A stretch of 64,000 nt of DNA from Streptomyces sulfonofaciens (GTDB taxonomy: Bacteria > Actinomycetota > Actinomycetes > Streptomycetales > Streptomycetaceae), in the NCBI RefSeq assembly GCF_014656295.1, contig NZ_BNCD01000020.1:62001-126000 (forward strand), in the 5' to 3' direction. The notes beneath the pieces were generated by a model, which worked only from the letters and a program-made list of their open reading frames with translations, made no database searches and was not told where the DNA came from. The position numbers were made by a program, and so were the translations under genes. Position 1 is the first letter of the stretch. Each line of letters begins with the position of its first letter. Below are positions 60,771-64,000 of the stretch, piece after piece.

Positions 60771-61907
60771 ATGCGCACCCCTGTCACGATCATCGGCGCC
60801 GGACTCGGCGGACTCGTGCTGGCCCGTGTCCTGCACGTCAACGGAATCCCGGCCACCGTCCACGAGGCGGAGTCCTCCCCGGCGGCGCGTGCGCAGGGCG
60901 GGATGCTCGACATCCACGACCACAACGGGCAGCTCGCCCTTGAGGCGGCCGGCCTGATGGACGAGTTCCGCGCCATCGTCCTGGAGGGCCGCCAGGCGCT
61001 CCGGGTCCTCGACCGGGACGGGACCGTCGTACTCGACAAGGCCGACGACGGCACGGGCGGACGTCCCGAGGTGCAGCGCGCCGAGCTGCGGCGGATCCTG
61101 CTCGACTCGCTCCCGGCCGGCACCGTCCGGTGGGGGCACAAGGCCAGCGCCGTCCGTGCGCTCGGCGACGGGCGCCACGAGGTGGTGTTCGCCGACGGCA
61201 GCACCGTCGCCACCGGTCTGCTGGTCGGCGCGGACGGCGCGTGGTCGCGGGTGCGGCCGCTGCTCTCCACCGCCGTGCCCGAGTACACCGGTACGTCGTT
61301 CGTCGAGACCTACCTGTTCGACGCCGACACCCGGCACCCTGTCGCCGCGAAAACGGTCGGCGGCGGGATGCTGATCGCGCCCGCGCCGGGCAGGGAGATC
61401 TTCGCGCACCGGGAGCGCGGCGACACCCTGCACATCTACGTGGCGCTCTCCAGGCCGCAGGACTGGTTCGCCGCCGTCGACTTCACCGATGCCGCCGCGG
61501 CCACCGCACGGATCGCGCAGGAGTTCGACGGCTGGGCACCGGAACTCACCGCGCTGATCACCGACGGCGACACGGCACCGGTCCTGCGCCCCTTCTACGC
61601 CCTCCCGGTCGGCCACCGGTGGGACCGGATGCCCGGGGTGACCCTGGTGGGCGACGCCGCCCATCTCTCGGCCCCGAACGGCGAAGGCGCCAATCTGGCC
61701 CTGCTCGACGGCGCCGAACTCGGCAGGGCCCTCGCCGCGCACCCCGACGACACCGAGGCCGCGCTCACCGAGTACGAGCAGGCCATGTTCCCCCGCAGCG
61801 CCGAGGCCGCCACGTTCGACGGCACCGAGCTGCACGGCACCGACTCCGACGAGAACGCGGCCCACGCCCTGGTCGACATGATCAACGGACACGAGCGGGG
61901 CCGGTGA
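60771..61907 (+). CDS. FAD-dependent monooxygenase, TetX/PgaE-like
   Basis: A 378-residue class A flavin monooxygenase. The dinucleotide motif is IIGAGLGGLVLARVLHVNGI (GxGxxG at 9-14), the second FAD site GLLVGADGAWSRVRPLL carries the DG motif, and the third is VTLVGDAAHLSAPNGEGANL. The branch includes tetracycline-inactivating TetX-type enzymes, so oxidation of an aromatic or polyketide compound is plausible; the substrate is not known. ATG at 60771 after AAGGAG. It stands alone. Confidence 0.88.
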   Translation: MRTPVTIIGAGLGGLVLARVLHVNGIPATVHEAESSPAARAQGGMLDIHDHNGQLALEAAGLMDEFRAIVLEGRQALRVLDRDGTVVLDKADDGTGGRPEVQRAELRRILLDSLPAGTVRWGHKASAVRALGDGRHEVVFADGSTVATGLLVGADGAWSRVRPLLSTAVPEYTGTSFVETYLFDADTRHPVAAKTVGGGMLIAPAPGREIFAHRERGDTLHIYVALSRPQDWFAAVDFTDAAAATARIAQEFDGWAPELTALITDGDTAPVLRPFYALPVGHRWDRMPGVTLVGDAAHLSAPNGEGANLALLDGAELGRALAAHPDDTEAALTEYEQAMFPRSAEAATFDGTELHGTDSDENAAHALVDMINGHERGR

Positions 61908-61939
61908 GCCGCTGCCGCCCCGAGGCCCCGGGCCGGCAG

Positions 61940-62035
61940 GCCCCGAGGGGCGCTAGGGACGTGAGGGACCCGAGGAGTGCGAGGGACGTGAGGGATCCGA
62001 GGGGTGTGAGGGACCCGAGGGACCCCGGCGTGACG
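61940..62035. repeat. GAGGGACGTGAGGGACCC tandem array
   Basis: About five imperfect 15-18-bp units (GTGAGGGACCCGAGG, GAGGGATCCGAGGGGT) follow the monooxygenase stop codon. Confidence 0.75.
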
Positions 62036-62193
62036 GTGGACCTCCTCGGCCATTGAGCGGGGCGGGCCGGAACCGGTCAGGATTCGAGAAGCGCGGACGC
62101 CCGGGCCGGACCTAGCGTGATCGTCATCAGGCCCACCTCTCAGCGGGCCCGTTCCACCAGCCCCGACCAGTCCCGACGACTTCAGGAGTGACC

Positions 62194-62550
62194 ATGACCG
62201 GCTCCGCCACCCAGGGCATCAGGACCGTGCTGCATCCCGTCTCCGACCTGGCGACGGCCAAGGAGGTGTACGCCGCGCTGCTGGGCGTGCCGCCCACGAC
62301 GGACGAGTCCTACTACGTCGGCTTCGAGGCCGAGGGCCAGCACATCGGGCTCGTGCCGGGCGGTGGGGCGCAGGGCATGGCCTCGCCGGTGGCCTACTGG
62401 CACGTGCCGGACATCGAGGCGAAGCTCGCCGAGGTGACCGCCGCGGGTGCCACCGTGCGGGAGGCCGCGCACGATGTCGGCGGCGGCCGCCTGGTGGCCA
62501 CCGTCGCCGACCCCGACGGCAACGTCCTCGGGCTGCTCCAGGACCGATGA
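62194..62550 (+). CDS. VOC/glyoxalase-fold protein
   Basis: A 118-residue vicinal-oxygen-chelate domain: IRTVLHPVSDLATAKEVYAALLGVPPTTDESYYVGF, then the second module AYWHVPDIEAKLAEVTAAGATV and VATVADPDGNVLGLLQD. The His at the first metal position (LHPVSD) and the final D-P-D-G-N-V-x-G are family features. It may be an isomerase, dioxygenase or drug-binding protein; nothing local decides. AGGAGTGACC precedes the ATG at 62194. Confidence 0.87.
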   Translation: MTGSATQGIRTVLHPVSDLATAKEVYAALLGVPPTTDESYYVGFEAEGQHIGLVPGGGAQGMASPVAYWHVPDIEAKLAEVTAAGATVREAAHDVGGGRLVATVADPDGNVLGLLQDR

Positions 62551-63079
62551 GGGCCACCGCCCCCGCACCCACCGCCCACGCCCGCCTCCGCGCCCACGCC
62601 CACGCCTGCCCCCGCGCCCGGCCCAGCGCGCCCCGGACGCGGGAGCGGAGTGCCCGGCACACATGCCCGGTGACCGGTACGGCGCGCGCACCGCGGGCGG
62701 GGTGGGCGGGGCGGGCGGGCCCGTGAGCCATCCGCCCGGAAGCAGGCAGACCACCCGAACGAAACCGAACCACCGGAGCGAAGGCAGACCACGCCGCACG
62801 GGCACGAGCAGACCCGGAGCGAAGGCAGACCACGCCGCGCAGGCACGAGCAGACCCGGAACGCAGGCAGATCCGACGCCGCGCAACGCCAGCAGACCCGG
62901 AACGCGGGCAGACCACGCCGCGGAACGAAAGCAGCTCACCGGAGCGGAACCAGACCGCCAAGGCGAAGGCGGGGCCGGACGTACGCTCGAAGCCGGTCGG
63001 AGCGAGCCGGGCGACTCGGAGCGAGCCGGGGGACACCGACGGCGACCGCGGAGGCGGTCCCGCAGCAGAGGGAGACACG
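62551..63079. repeat. Spacer with GGAGCGAAGGCAGACCACGCCGC array
   Basis: CCCACGCCC repeats at 62575-62620, then from 62750 to 62960 about six imperfect units of about 37 bp (GGAACGCGGGCAGACC, GCACGAGCAGACCC). No gene is supported. Confidence 0.75.

Positions 63080-64000
<921 letters not shown>

Overview
The window is a very GC-rich actinobacterial chromosome segment, almost certainly from Streptomyces. Coding regions show G/C at nearly every third position, GTG starts are common, and the order of conserved genes (a CdgB-type diguanylate cyclase, TerD, MsiK, RlmB-CysS, IspF-IspD, CarD, PhoP-PhoR, PhoU, a phosphoglycerate mutase, MshA) follows the core chromosome around SCO4281 to SCO4197 of S. 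coelicolor, read in reverse. That comparison is from memory, not from a search.

Layout. 1-5.7 kb: a GAF-PAS-GGDEF diguanylate cyclase cut by the window start, with a BldD-like palindrome upstream, then a flavin reductase, an ArfB-like peptidyl-tRNA hydrolase, TerD and an unknown acidic protein. 5.8-14.6 kb: a Na+/H+ antiporter, a pentapeptide-repeat protein, two MFS transporters, a GNAT enzyme and a divergent APH-like kinase / HTH-ClpN cassette sharing two operator-like palindromes. 14.8-21.1 kb: an accessory stretch rich in minisatellites, with a haloacetate-dehalogenase-like hydrolase, a SARP regulator, a zinc-ribbon protein and a membrane-anchored collagen-like protein. 21.1-25.35 kb: a CPA2 antiporter, then a small block flanked by a tRNA-Thr gene and a displaced copy of that tRNA's 3' half. 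The block holds an IS4 transposase fragment, an HSL-type esterase and a PucR-like regulator.

25.6-42.3 kb is core: MsiK, a sugar nucleotidyltransferase, a DoxX protein, RlmB, CysS, IspF and IspD (MEP pathway), CarD/CdnL, a lipoprotein, PhoP-PhoR and PhoU divergent from a three-repeat PHO box, and an 8-Cys metallothionein-like peptide. 42.3-44.7 kb is a scarred junction: an unknown membrane protein, a decapitated TetR regulator and an IS630 transposase fragment. 44.7-57.6 kb returns to core with phosphoglycerate mutase, an MFS transporter, an S-adenosylmethionine (SAM) methyltransferase, a Tat-exported beta-helix protein, YbjN, MshA (mycothiol), a second methyltransferase, a receiver-PP2C phosphatase, a DUF2516 protein, an HbhA/histone-like protein and its neighbouring XRE regulator. 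57.6-64 kb holds an HxlR relic, a GNAT enzyme, a three-gene DUF2089/membrane/SHOCT-like operon, an FAD monooxygenase, a VOC protein and the 5' part of a UvrA-like resistance gene.

Two themes stand out. First, short tandem repeats (9, 10, 13, 18, 22, 28 bp and others) have expanded in most intergenic spacers and, in several genes, into linkers or loops, apparently lengthening the protein without touching catalytic motifs. Second, several genes have a TANNNT-type -10 element 6-8 nt before the start codon and no Shine-Dalgarno, so they probably give leaderless mRNAs; two of these starts lie directly beside perfect palindromic operators.
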